From the NCBI RefSeq assembly GCF_001808705.1, contig NZ_KV794270.1:77019-141018 (forward strand): 64,000 nucleotides of DNA. Reading direction: 5' to 3'. This DNA is from Streptococcus sp. HMSC074B11. GTDB lineage: Bacteria; Bacillota; Bacilli; Lactobacillales; Streptococcaceae. Positions 9,417 to 17,868 of this stretch are shown here, in pieces. The position numbers and the translations under genes were made by a program. Under the pieces are notes generated by a model, which did no database searches, was not told the origin of the DNA, and worked only from the letters and a program-made list of their open reading frames with translations. Within the stretch, counting starts at the first letter, position 1; each line of letters opens with the position of its first letter.

Positions 9417-10337
9417 TTGCCTCTCAGTTCATTATCTGAACGGTTAATGGGAACTACGATTACTATTTCCTTGGTACATGAACAAGCGGATAATCTTCTC
9501 CGTCAAGCTTTTGATTTGCTCAAGGAACTTGAATTTCGATTTAATGCGAATAGCACCGAATCAGAATTGATGGAAATTAACTATCAGGCGGGAATTGCCC
9601 CAGTTAAGGTCCATCCTGATTTGTTTGAACTGATTTCTTTAGGATTAGAACACAGTCTAGCTCCTGGAAGTCATCTCAATATCAGCATTGGTCCCTTGGT
9701 ACAAACCTGGCGTATTGGTTTTTCCGATGCAAAAGTTGCTAGTCCTGAAGAAATTTCTTCGGTTTTACCATTGATAGATCCCCGTTTTATCAAGCTTGAT
9801 TCAATTGATTCTACTGTTTTTTTAGAAAAAAAAGGGATGAAAATTGACTTAGGTTGCTTAGCAAAGGGGTATAGCGCAGATAAGGTTGCTACTTTCTTAA
9901 AAGAAAATGGCGTCACTTCTGCTCTTATCAATCTAGGAGGAAACATCCTCACAATTGGAAACAACCAATCAAAAGATAATCGACCGTGGCAAATCGGTAT
10001 TCAAGACCCTAATCACCCACGCGGTAATCACCTGATGACCTTGTCTATTACTGGAAAGTCAGTTGTTACATCTGGAATTTATGAACGGCATCTTGAAATC
10101 GATGGAAAGGATTATCATCACATTTTCGATAGTGAAACTGGCTATCCTATTGAAACGGATTTAGCTAGTTTAACGATTATATCTGACCGCTCAGTTGATG
10201 GTGAGATATGGACCACACGATTGTTTGGTGAGCGCAGCGCTTCTATCATGTGGCAAATCGAAAATATCGATGGAATCGAAGCCATCCTTATTGATAAAGA
10301 TGGACATATCGCTTGTTCATCCGGTATCCAAAGATAA
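9417..10337 (+). CDS. apbE: FAD:protein FMN transferase (ApbE)
   Basis: ApbE cleaves FAD and attaches FMN through a phosphoester bond to a Ser or Thr in target proteins (motif near DxxSGA[ST]). The family signature is present as DLGCLAKGYSADK at about residues 143-155, usually DLGGIAKGYAxD, followed by INLGGNILTIG and HHIFDSETGYP. I chose the TTG at 9417 because GAAGGGAG (9401-9408) is correctly spaced; an earlier in-frame TTG at 9399 has no ribosome site. The resulting 306-residue protein has no signal peptide or lipobox, so it should act in the cytoplasm. It heads an operon with two flavin reductase genes and a PAS gene that bears candidate target motifs. Confidence 0.9.
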   Translation: MPLSSLSERLMGTTITISLVHEQADNLLRQAFDLLKELEFRFNANSTESELMEINYQAGIAPVKVHPDLFELISLGLEHSLAPGSHLNISIGPLVQTWRIGFSDAKVASPEEISSVLPLIDPRFIKLDSIDSTVFLEKKGMKIDLGCLAKGYSADKVATFLKENGVTSALINLGGNILTIGNNQSKDNRPWQIGIQDPNHPRGNHLMTLSITGKSVVTSGIYERHLEIDGKDYHHIFDSETGYPIETDLASLTIISDRSVDGEIWTTRLFGERSASIMWQIENIDGIEAILIDKDGHIACSSGIQR

Positions 10338-10371
10338 TTAATAAATAATGCAAAAAGAGAAAGGAAAGCTC

Positions 10372-10977
10372 ATGCTAAAACTTATTGCTATTGTAGGAAC
10401 TAACTCTAAACGTTCCACAAACCGCCAACTGCTTCAATATATGCAAAAACACTTTGCTGATAAAGCAGAAATCGAATTGGTAGAAATTAAAGACCTACCA
10501 GTCTTCAACAAACCTGCAGATAAACTTATTCCTGCAGAAGCCTTAGAAATTGTTGCAAAAATCGAAGCAGCTGATGGTGTAATTATCGGCACTCCTGAAT
10601 ATGATCACTCAATTCCTGCTGTTCTTATGAGCGCTCTTGCTTGGATTTCTTATGGAGTATTTCCACTTCTTAACAAACCAGTGATGATCACAGGTGCTTC
10701 ATACGGTACACTCGGTTCTTCACGTGCTCAATTGCAACTCCGTCAAATCCTAAATGCGCCTGAAATTAAAGCAAATGTTCTCCCAGATGAGTTCTTGCTC
10801 TCTCATTCTCTTCAAGCATTCGATAAGAATGGTGACTTGGTAGATCTTGATGTTATCAAGAAATTGGATGCCATCTTTGATGACTTCCGTATCTTTGTCA
10901 AGATTACAGAAAAATTGCGTAATGCACAAGAACTTCTTCGTAAAGATGCAGAAGAATTTGACTGGGAAAATTTGTAA
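10372..10977 (+). CDS. NAD(P)H-dependent FMN reductase-like protein
   Basis: A 201-residue flavodoxin-fold protein of the NADPH-dependent FMN reductase family. The N-terminal phosphate loop IVGTNSKRSTNRQL (about 5-18) and the flavin-contact loop GTPEYDHSIPAVLMSALAW (near 74-92) are clear. Such enzymes reduce free or bound FMN, quinones or azo dyes with NAD(P)H; the real substrate is unknown. The ATG at 10372 follows AAAGGAAAG. An in-frame ATG at 10348 lacks a comparable site. It lies 34 bases after apbE and 17 bases before a second, related gene. Confidence 0.88.
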   Translation: MLKLIAIVGTNSKRSTNRQLLQYMQKHFADKAEIELVEIKDLPVFNKPADKLIPAEALEIVAKIEAADGVIIGTPEYDHSIPAVLMSALAWISYGVFPLLNKPVMITGASYGTLGSSRAQLQLRQILNAPEIKANVLPDEFLLSHSLQAFDKNGDLVDLDVIKKLDAIFDDFRIFVKITEKLRNAQELLRKDAEEFDWENL

Positions 10978-10994
10978 GATAGGAGATCGAAAGA

Positions 10995-11537
10995 ATGAAA
11001 TTTGTTGGACTTGTTGGATCAAACTACGACCAATCATATAACCGCAAACTCTTGGAATTCATCCGTCGTAATTTCAAACTGAAATTTGAATTAGAAGTTC
11101 TTGAAATCGATGAAGTTCCAATGTTTAACCAAGACGAAAAATGGGACGAAAGTTTCCAATTGCGCCTTCTTTACAATAAAATTACTCGTGCTGATGGTGT
11201 GATTATTGCTACTCCTGAGCACAACCATACAATTTCTGCTTCACTCAAGTCAGTTCTTGAATGGCTTTCATATGAAGTCCATCCATTTGAAAACAAACCA
11301 GTGATGATCGTGGGGGCTTCTTACTACGACCAAGGAACTTCTCGTGCTCAAGTTCACCTTCGTAAAATCCTTGACGCACCAGGGGTGAATGCCTACACAT
11401 TACCAGGTAATGAATTCCTTCTTGGAAAAGCTAAAGAAGCTTTTGATGCTAACGGAAATATTATCAACGAAGGAACTGTTAAATTCCTTGAAACTTGTTT
11501 AGATAACTTTGTCAAATACGTTGGGAGTCGTTTCTAA
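10995..11537 (+). CDS. NAD(P)H-dependent FMN reductase-like protein, possibly split from the next gene
   Basis: A 180-residue paralogue of the preceding protein, with phosphate loop LVGSNYDQSYNRKLL and flavin loop ATPEHNHTISASLKSVLEW. The last residues (VKYVGSRF, then stop) overlap the start of the PAS gene in another frame. Removing one G from the GGG at 11523-11525 would change this end to VKYVGVVSKLKK and read straight into the PAS gene. The protein may therefore be the N-terminal half of a reductase-PAS fusion broken by a one-base change. As written, both halves are intact domains and could still work separately. Confidence 0.82.
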   Translation: MKFVGLVGSNYDQSYNRKLLEFIRRNFKLKFELEVLEIDEVPMFNQDEKWDESFQLRLLYNKITRADGVIIATPEHNHTISASLKSVLEWLSYEVHPFENKPVMIVGASYYDQGTSRAQVHLRKILDAPGVNAYTLPGNEFLLGKAKEAFDANGNIINEGTVKFLETCLDNFVKYVGSRF

Positions 11538-11538
11538 A

Positions 11539-12240
11539 TTGAAAAAACCAAAACCAATTGAACCAGAAGACTTGGATTGTGGAAAACCAATCGCTACAAC
11601 TATTACAGAAGTTGATCCTGATGATCCAGAATGGGTAGAAAAAGTTGCAGAAATCACAGGTGCTGTTTCAGGTGATACATATGTTAAACTTGACCATGGT
11701 ATCTTGACTGTTGACCAAATTGATATGTTCTTGAAAGCTATGCCTTTTGAATTGACATACGCTGATGATAACAACCAATTCCTCTACTACAACAATGCTC
11801 ATCAAGATCCTGATACAATGTTTGCAAAACGTGTACCACCTCAATCTGGTAGCCGTATGTCAACAGTTCATGGATCACTTCCACCTGCACGTATGAAAAA
11901 CGTTGAGTGGGTTATTGGAACTCTTAGAAACGGTAACCAAGAATACGTACGTACCATTGTTCCAGGTTCACCTGCTGGTGTTATCAATACTCACAACTAC
12001 CAAGCAATGTACTATCCTGATGGTTCATATGCTGGTATCAATGAAATTGTCTTTAACTTCCAACCATGGCTTGACTGGTACTTGAAAGAAACAGGTCAAC
12101 GCTTGGTAGGAGGAAGCGGTCCGTTTGCTCCTGCTGGAGGTCACGGAGATGCCGATGCTACTTCTGGGGCATCTGACGCTGGAGGACATGGTGATGGTGG
12201 CCACGGAGATGCTGATGCTACTTCTGGGGCTAGTAACTAA
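11539..12240 (+). CDS. PAS-domain protein with two candidate FMN-attachment motifs
   Basis: No ATG is available. I propose the TTG at 11539 (233 residues) after GGGAG at 11523-11527; TTG codons at 11509 and 11521 are alternatives. Residues of about 60-190 form a PAS domain of the type found in DUF438-like proteins (ILTVDQIDMFLKAMPFELTYADDNNQ in two parts, then SRMSTVHGSLPPARMKNVEWVI). The last 34 residues are Gly/His/Asp-rich and contain two copies of GHGDADATSGAS. Each holds DATSGAS, matching the DxxSGA[ST] target motif of ApbE, with predicted acceptor serines 212 and 232. As apbE heads this operon, I infer covalent flavinylation of this soluble protein. See the upstream gene for the likely frameshift. 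Confidence 0.75.
   Translation: MKKPKPIEPEDLDCGKPIATTITEVDPDDPEWVEKVAEITGAVSGDTYVKLDHGILTVDQIDMFLKAMPFELTYADDNNQFLYYNNAHQDPDTMFAKRVPPQSGSRMSTVHGSLPPARMKNVEWVIGTLRNGNQEYVRTIVPGSPAGVINTHNYQAMYYPDGSYAGINEIVFNFQPWLDWYLKETGQRLVGGSGPFAPAGGHGDADATSGASDAGGHGDGGHGDADATSGASN
12139..12234 (+). repeat. Tandem coding repeat for the flavinylation-type tail
   Basis: Two 36-bp units (12139-12174 and 12199-12234), nearly identical and exactly 60 bases apart, encode GHGDADATSGAS twice. The intervening codons give a further Gly/His/Asp-rich spacer. The differences are mostly silent third-position changes, so the protein motif appears conserved. Confidence 0.85.
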
Positions 12241-12251
12241 AATCTAATACT

Positions 12252-12278
12252 AAAGGAACCTCTCTTGGTTCCTTTTTT
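12252..12278 (+). terminator. Terminator of the apbE operon
   Basis: Arms aaaggaacc (12252-12260) and ggttccttt (12267-12275) form a hairpin followed by T residues, directly after the PAS gene. Confidence 0.85.
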
Positions 12279-12284
12279 TAAAAC

Positions 12285-12317
12285 AAATACTCGATTAGCA
12301 TAGGCTAACCGAGTATT
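12285..12317 (-). terminator. Terminator of the glyQS operon
   Basis: An imperfect hairpin (aaatactcg..ttagc pairing with gctaa..cgagtattt) lies just beyond the stop of the minus-strand DUF896 gene and converges with the apbE operon terminator. Confidence 0.7.
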
Positions 12318-12330
12318 TAATTTATTCAAC

Positions 12331-12588
12331 TTATGAATTTGGATCGTCAAGACTACGACCATGCAAACCTTTTTCACGTTGTACCTGACGAAGTTTTTCA
12401 GGAGTCACATCATTTCCATCTTCATCAACGATTTTGATTCCTTCAATGTGATGACGAACAGAACGACGATAGCCTTCGATATATTCCTCACGAAGTTTAG
12501 CTTGTTCTACTTTTTCTTCTGCAGTCAAGCCTTCTGTTTTTTTCTTTTTCGCAAGCTCATTAATACGAGCGATTTTTTCTGGTGTCAT
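12331..12588 (-). CDS. DUF896 (YnzC-like) small protein
   Basis: An 85-residue charged, helical protein starting [17 protein letters not shown], the conserved opening of the DUF896/UPF0291 family. A helical hairpin (about 1-45) is followed by the second conserved block [25 protein letters not shown]. The family's molecular role is unclear; some members are linked to the SOS response. The ATG follows a GGAGGT site. It lies 29 bases after glyS, so it is probably the last gene of the T-box-controlled operon. Confidence 0.88.
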   Translation of the reverse strand: MTPEKIARINELAKKKKTEGLTAEEKVEQAKLREEYIEGYRRSVRHHIEGIKIVDEDGNDVTPEKLRQVQREKGLHGRSLDDPNS

Positions 12589-12617
12589 ATTTGGACCTCC
12601 AATCTACTTTTTAATTT

Positions 12618-14654
12618 TTATTTTGTATTAAGAAGATTAAAAGCAGCAACTGTTTTCGCTTTATTCACAAGTTCAGTTAGAATAGCTAGGCGATTATTCT
12701 TAACATCAACATCCTCTGCCATAACCATAGTATTGTCAAAGAAAGCATCAATAACAGGACTAAGGGCAAATAGTTGCATCAATTTATCGTTAGCTGAACC
12801 TTTCAATTCAAGACTTTCAACAGCTTGAGCTAGTTCTTTTTCTTGTTCATTTTCAAAGAGGCTAGTATCAACTTTGACTGAGCCTTCTGCTTTTTCCGCT
12901 AGGTTAAAGGCACGAGATAATGATTCAACTGATGATTTGTAGTTTTCAGTTTTTGCAGCTTCAGTTAAGGCTTCTGCTGCTTCAATCATATCTGCAACAA
13001 CAAAGTTTGAACTTGCAAGAACAGCTTCCTTAATATCTTTTGCAGTAGAACCCATCATCTTATCAACACGAGCTTTGATGAACTTAAGCACTTCTTCTTG
13101 ATTATCGTAAGTTAGGTTATCAAATGATAAAGCATAGAGGCTAGCAATCAATTCGTCCATTGGAATATTCCATCCGAAGTCTTCCAAGATACGGACAATC
13201 CCTTGTGTTGCACGACGAAGAGCATAAGGGTCATTTGAACCAGATGGAATCAAGCCAACAGAGAAGAAGGACAAGAGAGTATCCAATTTATCAGCTAGTG
13301 CAAGGATTGCTCCGACTTTAGACTCAGGAAGAGCTCCGTCAGCAGAATCTGGAAGGTAGTGTTCACGGATAGCTTGTGCAACTGCTGCATTCTCACCAGC
13401 GAGAAGAGCATATTTCTCACCCATGATTCCTTGAAGCTCATCAAATTCACCAACCATACCGGTTAAGAGGTCAAATTTATAAATGGCTGCAGCACGAGCA
13501 AGGTCAACAGTTTCATCAACTGATAAACCTGCTTTTTCTGCCAAAAGGATAGCAATTTGCCCAGTACGAATCATGTGTTCACGTAATGAACCAATCTTTT
13601 CATGGAAGGTAACGTGTGAAAGTTTAGCAACTAAATCTTCAATCTTGAGTTTTTGGTCTTCACGCCAGAAGAATTCTCCATCTTCCAAACGAGCAACCAA
13701 AACTTTCTCATTTCCTCGAATGACATTTTCCAAGTGTTCAGCATTTCCATTACGAACTGAAATGAAGTTTGGTCTTAGGTTTCCATCAAGATCACGGACA
13801 ACAAAATAGCGTTGATGAGTTTCCATTGAAGTAACTAAAACTTCTTCTGGAACTTCTAGGTATTTAGGATCAAAATTACCCATGAAGGCAGTTGGGTATT
13901 CAACCAAATTCAGAACTTCATTCAAGAGTCCTTCATCAATTTGTACCTGAACACCTTCTTCAGCTTCAATAGCCTTAATTTGCTCACGAATCATATTTTC
14001 GCGCTCAATGCTATCTGCAATAACATAAACTTTGCGCAGGTCTTCTTCATAGCTGTCAGCATGCTGAATTTCTACTTCATGACCAAGGAAACGATGTCCA
14101 CGGCTAACTCTTCCTGAGTGAATATCTAAGAAATCCATATCGAGTGCCACATCATCCAAAAGAACTGTCAACGTATGGACTGGACGAATATATTCAAAGG
14201 TATTGTTTGCCCAGTGCATACTTACTGGGAAGCTTAAACTAGCCAAAACTTCTGGAATTCCAGCCAAAACTTCCTCAGCTGGTTTTCCAACTTCATGCTT
14301 AGTTACGTAGACATATTCTTCACCTTTGATTTCACGAAATTCGATATCATCTACAGTCAAGCCTTTACCACGGACAAATCCTTGCGCTGCTTTAGAAAAG
14401 TTTCCTTCTGCATCCAAAGCAATTTTCTTAGAAGGTCCTTTAAAATCTTCAGTTAAATCAGTCTGTTGGTCTGCTAAACCAAGTACGCGAACAGCCAAAC
14501 GACGTGGAGTTGAGAAGGTTTGAATTCCTTCGTATGAAAGACGGTTATTATCCAAGAAGGCTGCCATTTTTTCACCTAGTTGTTTTTCACTTGGTGTGAC
14601 AACGTAGGCAGGTAACTCTTCGAGTCCTAGTTCTACTAATAAGTTTTTTTTCAT
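12618..14654 (-). CDS. glyS: Glycyl-tRNA synthetase beta subunit
   Basis: The beta subunit of the heterotetrameric glycyl-tRNA synthetase binds tRNA-Gly, while the alpha subunit carries the aminoacylation site. The N-terminus [19 protein letters not shown] is the family signature. An HD-like region and a C-terminal anticodon-binding domain follow. The length is 678 residues, as expected. The frame stays open 26 codons upstream to 14732, but the ATG at 14654 agrees with the family start. It is separated from glyQ by an unusual gap with three hairpins. Confidence 0.95.
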   Translation of the reverse strand: MKKNLLVELGLEELPAYVVTPSEKQLGEKMAAFLDNNRLSYEGIQTFSTPRRLAVRVLGLADQQTDLTEDFKGPSKKIALDAEGNFSKAAQGFVRGKGLTVDDIEFREIKGEEYVYVTKHEVGKPAEEVLAGIPEVLASLSFPVSMHWANNTFEYIRPVHTLTVLLDDVALDMDFLDIHSGRVSRGHRFLGHEVEIQHADSYEEDLRKVYVIADSIERENMIREQIKAIEAEEGVQVQIDEGLLNEVLNLVEYPTAFMGNFDPKYLEVPEEVLVTSMETHQRYFVVRDLDGNLRPNFISVRNGNAEHLENVIRGNEKVLVARLEDGEFFWREDQKLKIEDLVAKLSHVTFHEKIGSLREHMIRTGQIAILLAEKAGLSVDETVDLARAAAIYKFDLLTGMVGEFDELQGIMGEKYALLAGENAAVAQAIREHYLPDSADGALPESKVGAILALADKLDTLLSFFSVGLIPSGSNDPYALRRATQGIVRILEDFGWNIPMDELIASLYALSFDNLTYDNQEEVLKFIKARVDKMMGSTAKDIKEAVLASSNFVVADMIEAAEALTEAAKTENYKSSVESLSRAFNLAEKAEGSVKVDTSLFENEQEKELAQAVESLELKGSANDKLMQLFALSPVIDAFFDNTMVMAEDVDVKNNRLAILTELVNKAKTVAAFNLLNTK

Positions 14655-14736
14655 GTTTTTTCTCCGAAAAATATCTTTTTTCCAGTTTGCCTTATGTGAT
14701 TGGCACGCAAGCAACCGACTGCGTCGTTTCATTGCT

Positions 14737-14846
14737 AAAATTGGAGCCTAAGGTCTCCAATTTTGCCTGGTATCGTTAGTTTCTCTAACGATACCTCTAT
14801 CACTGCGGCAACTGGTCCTGTAGGATTGCTCTATCAACCAATCCTA
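14737..14846 (-). repeat. Three consecutive hairpins in the glyQ-glyS gap
   Basis: The 205-base gap between glyQ and glyS holds three perfect inverted repeats: 14737-14746 with 14755-14764 (10-bp arms), 14769-14779 with 14785-14795 (11-bp arms) and 14821-14828 with 14839-14846 (8-bp arms). None is followed by a T run, so they do not look like intrinsic terminators. They may be RNA processing or stability elements, or the remains of a small mobile repeat. Confidence 0.7.
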
Positions 14847-14859
14847 TCTAATACACTCT

Positions 14860-15777
14860 TTATTCTTCCTCTTCTGCTAGGAGTTTTGCGCGTGTAGCTT
14901 CGTCAAGAAGTGGGTATCCAAGTTTTTTGCGTTCTGCTACGAATGTTTTAGCTACGACACGGGCTAAGTTACGGATACGAGCGATATAACCAGCACGTTC
15001 TGTAACTGAAACTGCTCCACGAGCATCAAGCAAGTTGAAGGTATGTGAACATTTCAAAACGTAGTCGTAGGCTGGGTGCACAAGACCTAGTTCTAATGCA
15101 CGTCCAGCTTCTTTTTCAAATTTTTCGAAGTTTTCAAGAAGCGTGTCTTGGTCTGAAACTTCAAAGCTGTATTTTGAATGCTCGTATTCAGGTTGAAGGA
15201 AGATTTCTCCGTATTTAACACCAGGAGCCCACTCGATATCGTAAACTGAGTCTACCTCTTGGATATAAGAAGCTAAACGTTCTAAACCATAAGTAACCTC
15301 AGCTGTAACCGGACCAGTTGCCAAGCCACCGACTTGTTGGAAGTAAGTGAATTGAGTAATTTCCATACCGTCAAGCCAAACTTCCCAACCAAGACCTGCT
15401 GATCCAGTTGATGGGTTTTCCCAGTTATCTTCAACGAAACGAATATCGTGTTCCAAAGGATTGATACCCAATTTTTCCAATGACTCTAGGTAGAGCTCTT
15501 GAATGTTTGATGGTGATGGTTTCATCACCACTTGGAATTGATGGTGTTGGTAAAGACGGTTTGGATTTTCCCCGTAACGACCGTCTGCTGGACGACGTGA
15601 TGGCTCTACATAAGCTGCATTCCATGGCTCAGGACCAATAGCACGAAGGAAAGTGTAAGGACTCATGGTTCCCGCACCTTTTTCGTTATCATAAGCCTGC
15701 ATGAGCATACAACCCTGGTCATTCCAGTATTGTTGCAAAGTAAGGATGATTTCCTGGAAAGTCAATTTTTTAGACAT
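14860..15777 (-). CDS. glyQ: Glycyl-tRNA synthetase alpha subunit
   Basis: The catalytic alpha subunit forms glycyl-adenylate and charges tRNA-Gly together with GlyS. The start [18 protein letters not shown] and the class II motifs are clear: motif 1 around [19 protein letters not shown], then [21 protein letters not shown] as the motif 2 region. The length of 305 is standard. It lies downstream of the GFA-family gene in a transcript controlled by the glycine T-box. Confidence 0.96.
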   Translation of the reverse strand: MSKKLTFQEIILTLQQYWNDQGCMLMQAYDNEKGAGTMSPYTFLRAIGPEPWNAAYVEPSRRPADGRYGENPNRLYQHHQFQVVMKPSPSNIQELYLESLEKLGINPLEHDIRFVEDNWENPSTGSAGLGWEVWLDGMEITQFTYFQQVGGLATGPVTAEVTYGLERLASYIQEVDSVYDIEWAPGVKYGEIFLQPEYEHSKYSFEVSDQDTLLENFEKFEKEAGRALELGLVHPAYDYVLKCSHTFNLLDARGAVSVTERAGYIARIRNLARVVAKTFVAERKKLGYPLLDEATRAKLLAEEEE

Positions 15778-15812
15778 TGTTTACTCCTTTAATTTATATT
15801 ATCTTCTTAGAT

Positions 15813-16184
15813 TTATTTATCAAGCAACCAAGAAAAGGCTGGGTCCTGAAAAATATGACGTTTAGGAACAGTTTGTAAATTCTGATCGCATTCATCTATT
15901 GTACCTAATTTCAAAGCACAGACTTCTGGTATATTTTCTTGAACAGTGAAAATTTGACTATGACAGTTCTGGCAGTAATAACGCTGTTTTCCTGGAGAAG
16001 AACTATAGGAAACAAGCTTTTCTTGTCCATGCAATACTAGCTTTTCACTGCTAACTTTAGCATTAACTGTATAGGCAGACGCAGTTGCTTTCCGACAAAA
16101 TGAGCAATGACAAAAAACTAATTCCGATAATTCCTCATCTAGAGTGTAGGTCACTGCTTTACATAAACAAGATCCTTTAAGCAT
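15813..16184 (-). CDS. GFA/CENP-V family zinc protein
   Basis: A 123-residue member of the Mss4-like fold family named after glutathione-dependent formaldehyde-activating enzyme. Zinc-ligand pairs are visible: C6/C8 (CLC), C25/C27/C30 (CHCSFC) and C71/C74 (CQNC). The true substrate of small bacterial members is mostly unknown, and formaldehyde activity should not be assumed. It is the first gene after the glycine T-box and precedes glyQ by 35 bases, so its expression should rise with uncharged tRNA-Gly. Confidence 0.85.
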   Translation of the reverse strand: MLKGSCLCKAVTYTLDEELSELVFCHCSFCRKATASAYTVNAKVSSEKLVLHGQEKLVSYSSSPGKQRYYCQNCHSQIFTVQENIPEVCALKLGTIDECDQNLQTVPKRHIFQDPAFSWLLDK

Positions 16185-16218
16185 TATGCTCCTTTCTACT
16201 TAGGCATTAGACGAATTC

Positions 16219-16400
16219 AAAAAGAACCGAATTTCAACACCCAAGCCTTGCGACTAGGGGCGTCAGAAACGCGGTTCCACCCTAATTTATTACTTCATTA
16301 TTTTTTAAAATTTACCAAAAGCGCCACACTCATCTCTCAACCACCTGACTCTCACTATCTCAGGCTCGCTTGGGATTTACTGATAAGATATTCTTTCTTG
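16219..16400 (-). promoter_or_regulatory. Glycine T-box leader
   Basis: On the minus strand AGGGTGGAACCGCG (16270-16283) is the T-box sequence. Its part GAACCGCGTTTC (16266-16277) can pair instead with GAAATTCGGTTC (16224-16235), which is followed by five T residues: the expected choice between antiterminator and terminator. Stem I lies upstream, and a GGC glycine codon at 16323-16325 sits where pairing of CTTATC with GATGAG places the specifier loop. The downstream order GFA-glyQ-glyS agrees with glycine sensing. Confidence 0.9.
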
Positions 16401-16406
16401 TCGTCT

Positions 16407-16435
16407 ATTATATCAAAAAGGGATAAAAAAGTAAA
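16407..16435 (-). promoter_or_regulatory. Promoter of the glyQS operon
   Basis: Minus-strand TTTACT (16430-16435) and a perfect TATAAT (16407-16412) are 17 bases apart, just upstream of the T-box leader. Confidence 0.75.
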
Positions 16436-16517
16436 ATTATTTTATCACTAGTCCTATATATTTCTTAGCCAAAATTTAACAGCCCCAATTTGTGCCCCAT
16501 GGAACACAAAAAGAAAG

Positions 16518-16541
16518 ACCGCTACTCTTACGAATAGCGGT
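16518..16541 (-). terminator. Terminator after rplL
   Basis: Arms accgcta (16518-16524) and tagcggt (16535-16541) form a hairpin. On the minus strand it is followed by a T-rich run (16505-16517), about 40 bases beyond the rplL stop. Confidence 0.8.
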
Positions 16542-16578
16542 TTAATCATATTTTTAAGCTACGAATGTAATTACTCTA

Positions 16579-16944
16579 TTATTTAAGAGTAACTGAAGCT
16601 CCAGCTTCTTCCAATTTAGCTTTGATTTCTTCAGCTTCTGCAGCTGCAACGCCTTCTTTGATGACACCTGGTGCACCATCAACAAGTTCTTTAGCTTCTT
16701 TAAGACCAAGACCTGTGATTTCACGTACAACTTTGATAACGCCGACTTTCTTGTCGCCTGCAGCTGTCAATTCAACGTCAAATGAATCTTTAGCAGCTTC
16801 TTCAGCACCACCAGCAGCAGCTACAGCTACAGGAGCAGCTGCAGTTACACCAAATTCTTCTTCGATAGCTTTTACAAGGTCGTTCAATTCAAGGATTGAA
16901 GCTTCTTTAATTTCAGCAATAATGTTTTCAATGTTCAATGCCAT
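16579..16944 (-). CDS. rplL: 50S ribosomal protein L7/L12
   Basis: L7/L12 forms the flexible ribosomal stalk that recruits and activates translational GTPases. The N-terminal dimerisation domain ([16 protein letters not shown]...), the Ala/Gly-rich hinge near residues 35-52 and the C-terminal factor-binding domain ([15 protein letters not shown]) are all clear. The start at 16944 follows a strong GGAGGAAAT-type site; the frame is open five codons further but lacks support. The product is 121 residues. It lies 73 bases after rplJ in the usual pair. Confidence 0.97.
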   Translation of the reverse strand: MALNIENIIAEIKEASILELNDLVKAIEEEFGVTAAAPVAVAAAGGAEEAAKDSFDVELTAAGDKKVGVIKVVREITGLGLKEAKELVDGAPGVIKEGVAAAEAEEIKAKLEEAGASVTLK

Positions 16945-17017
16945 TGTTATTTCCTCCAAATAAGTTTATATTTTATGTTTATATTTTTGTAGCTAGGCTA
17001 CGCTGCGTAGCTTAAGA

Positions 17018-17518
17018 TTAAGCTGCGTCTTCTTTGTTGTCTGCAACCGCTTTGACTGCAAGAGCAACGTTGCGCACTGGCGCTTGAAGTACAGAAAGGA
17101 GCATAGAAAGAAGTCCTTCGCGGTTTGGAAGAGTTGCAAGAGCAACGATTTCTTCTTTTGATGCGACAGCGCCTTCGATTGCACCACCTTTGATTTCAAG
17201 TGCGTCAGCGTTTTTAGCAAAGTCGTTCAAGATTTTCGCTGGAGCGATAACATCTTCGTTAGAAAATGCTACAGCAGATGGTCCAACAAATACAGATGCA
17301 AGTTCTGCAAGGCCAGCTTTTTCAGCTGCACGACGTAAGATTGAGTTTTTAATAACTTTATACTCAACTTCGCTTCCACGAAGCTCACGACGAAGAACTG
17401 TATCTTGTTCAACTGTCAAACCACGAGCGTCTACAACGACGATTGATGCAGCAGCTTTCATTTTTTCAGCTACTACGTCAACTAGTTCCGCTTTTTTAGC
17501 AATAATTGCTTCACTCAT
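17018..17518 (-). CDS. rplJ: 50S ribosomal protein L10
   Basis: L10 anchors L7/L12 dimers to the ribosome through its C-terminal helix and binds 23S rRNA by its N-terminal domain. The start [19 protein letters not shown] at 17518 follows ACGGAGGTG. The central [17 protein letters not shown] is typical. The length is 166 residues. A long leader with the L10 autoregulatory site precedes it, so L10-L12 excess should repress this operon. Confidence 0.97.
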   Translation of the reverse strand: MSEAIIAKKAELVDVVAEKMKAAASIVVVDARGLTVEQDTVLRRELRGSEVEYKVIKNSILRRAAEKAGLAELASVFVGPSAVAFSNEDVIAPAKILNDFAKNADALEIKGGAIEGAVASKEEIVALATLPNREGLLSMLLSVLQAPVRNVALAVKAVADNKEDAA

Positions 17519-17690
17519 TAGTGTGTTCACCTCCGTAATTATTTTGCTTGGGGAATTTTTCCAAAAGAAAAACGCGCCCAAACCTAGACACGAAAGTACA
17601 ATACGCTTCTTTTTACATGATACGTTTTGTCCTCGGTAGGATATTTATGAGTCGAGCTCCCCTACTGTCTTAGGCAGTTTTTTCAAACCG
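17519..17690 (-). promoter_or_regulatory. L10 leader (ribosomal protein autoregulation)
   Basis: The roughly 170-base leader before rplJ contains a foldable region on the minus strand, with ACTGCCTAAGACAGT and GTAGGGGAG pairing towards CCTACCGAGG. This is the sort of kink-turn structure bound by the L10-L12 complex in Firmicutes. Assignment rests on gene context and these paired segments; I did not fold it fully. Confidence 0.65.
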
Positions 17691-17696
17691 TTATTA

Positions 17697-17725
17697 AGTA
17701 TAACATACTACTTTGATTAGTGCAA
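17697..17725 (-). promoter_or_regulatory. rplJ promoter
   Basis: Minus-strand TTGCAC (17720-17725) and TATACT (17697-17702) are separated by 17 bases and precede the L10 leader. Confidence 0.8.
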
Positions 17726-17809
17726 GAGTTTTTTGATTATTTTTTAAAAATTTTTATTTATTTTTTAACCTTATTTCAAGATAATCTCATCAAAAATCAA
17801 TTTTAGTTC

Positions 17810-17854
17810 TTGACTTGTTTGATTTTTTATTGTACTATACAACTGTATATACAG
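17810..17854 (+). promoter_or_regulatory. niaX promoter and NiaR operator candidate
   Basis: TTGACT (17810-17815) and TACTAT (17833-17838) are 17 bases apart. Directly downstream lies the perfect 12-bp palindrome CTGTATATACAG (17843-17854), placed to block transcription. As niaX and the niacin repressor niaR follow, I read it as the NiaR operator. Confidence 0.7.
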
Positions 17855-17868
17855 AAAAAGGAGTTATT

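Noticed and set aside
16527-16536. A TACGAATA-like competence box
   Set aside because: The match lies in the loop and stem of the rplL terminator and no gene follows it in the right direction.
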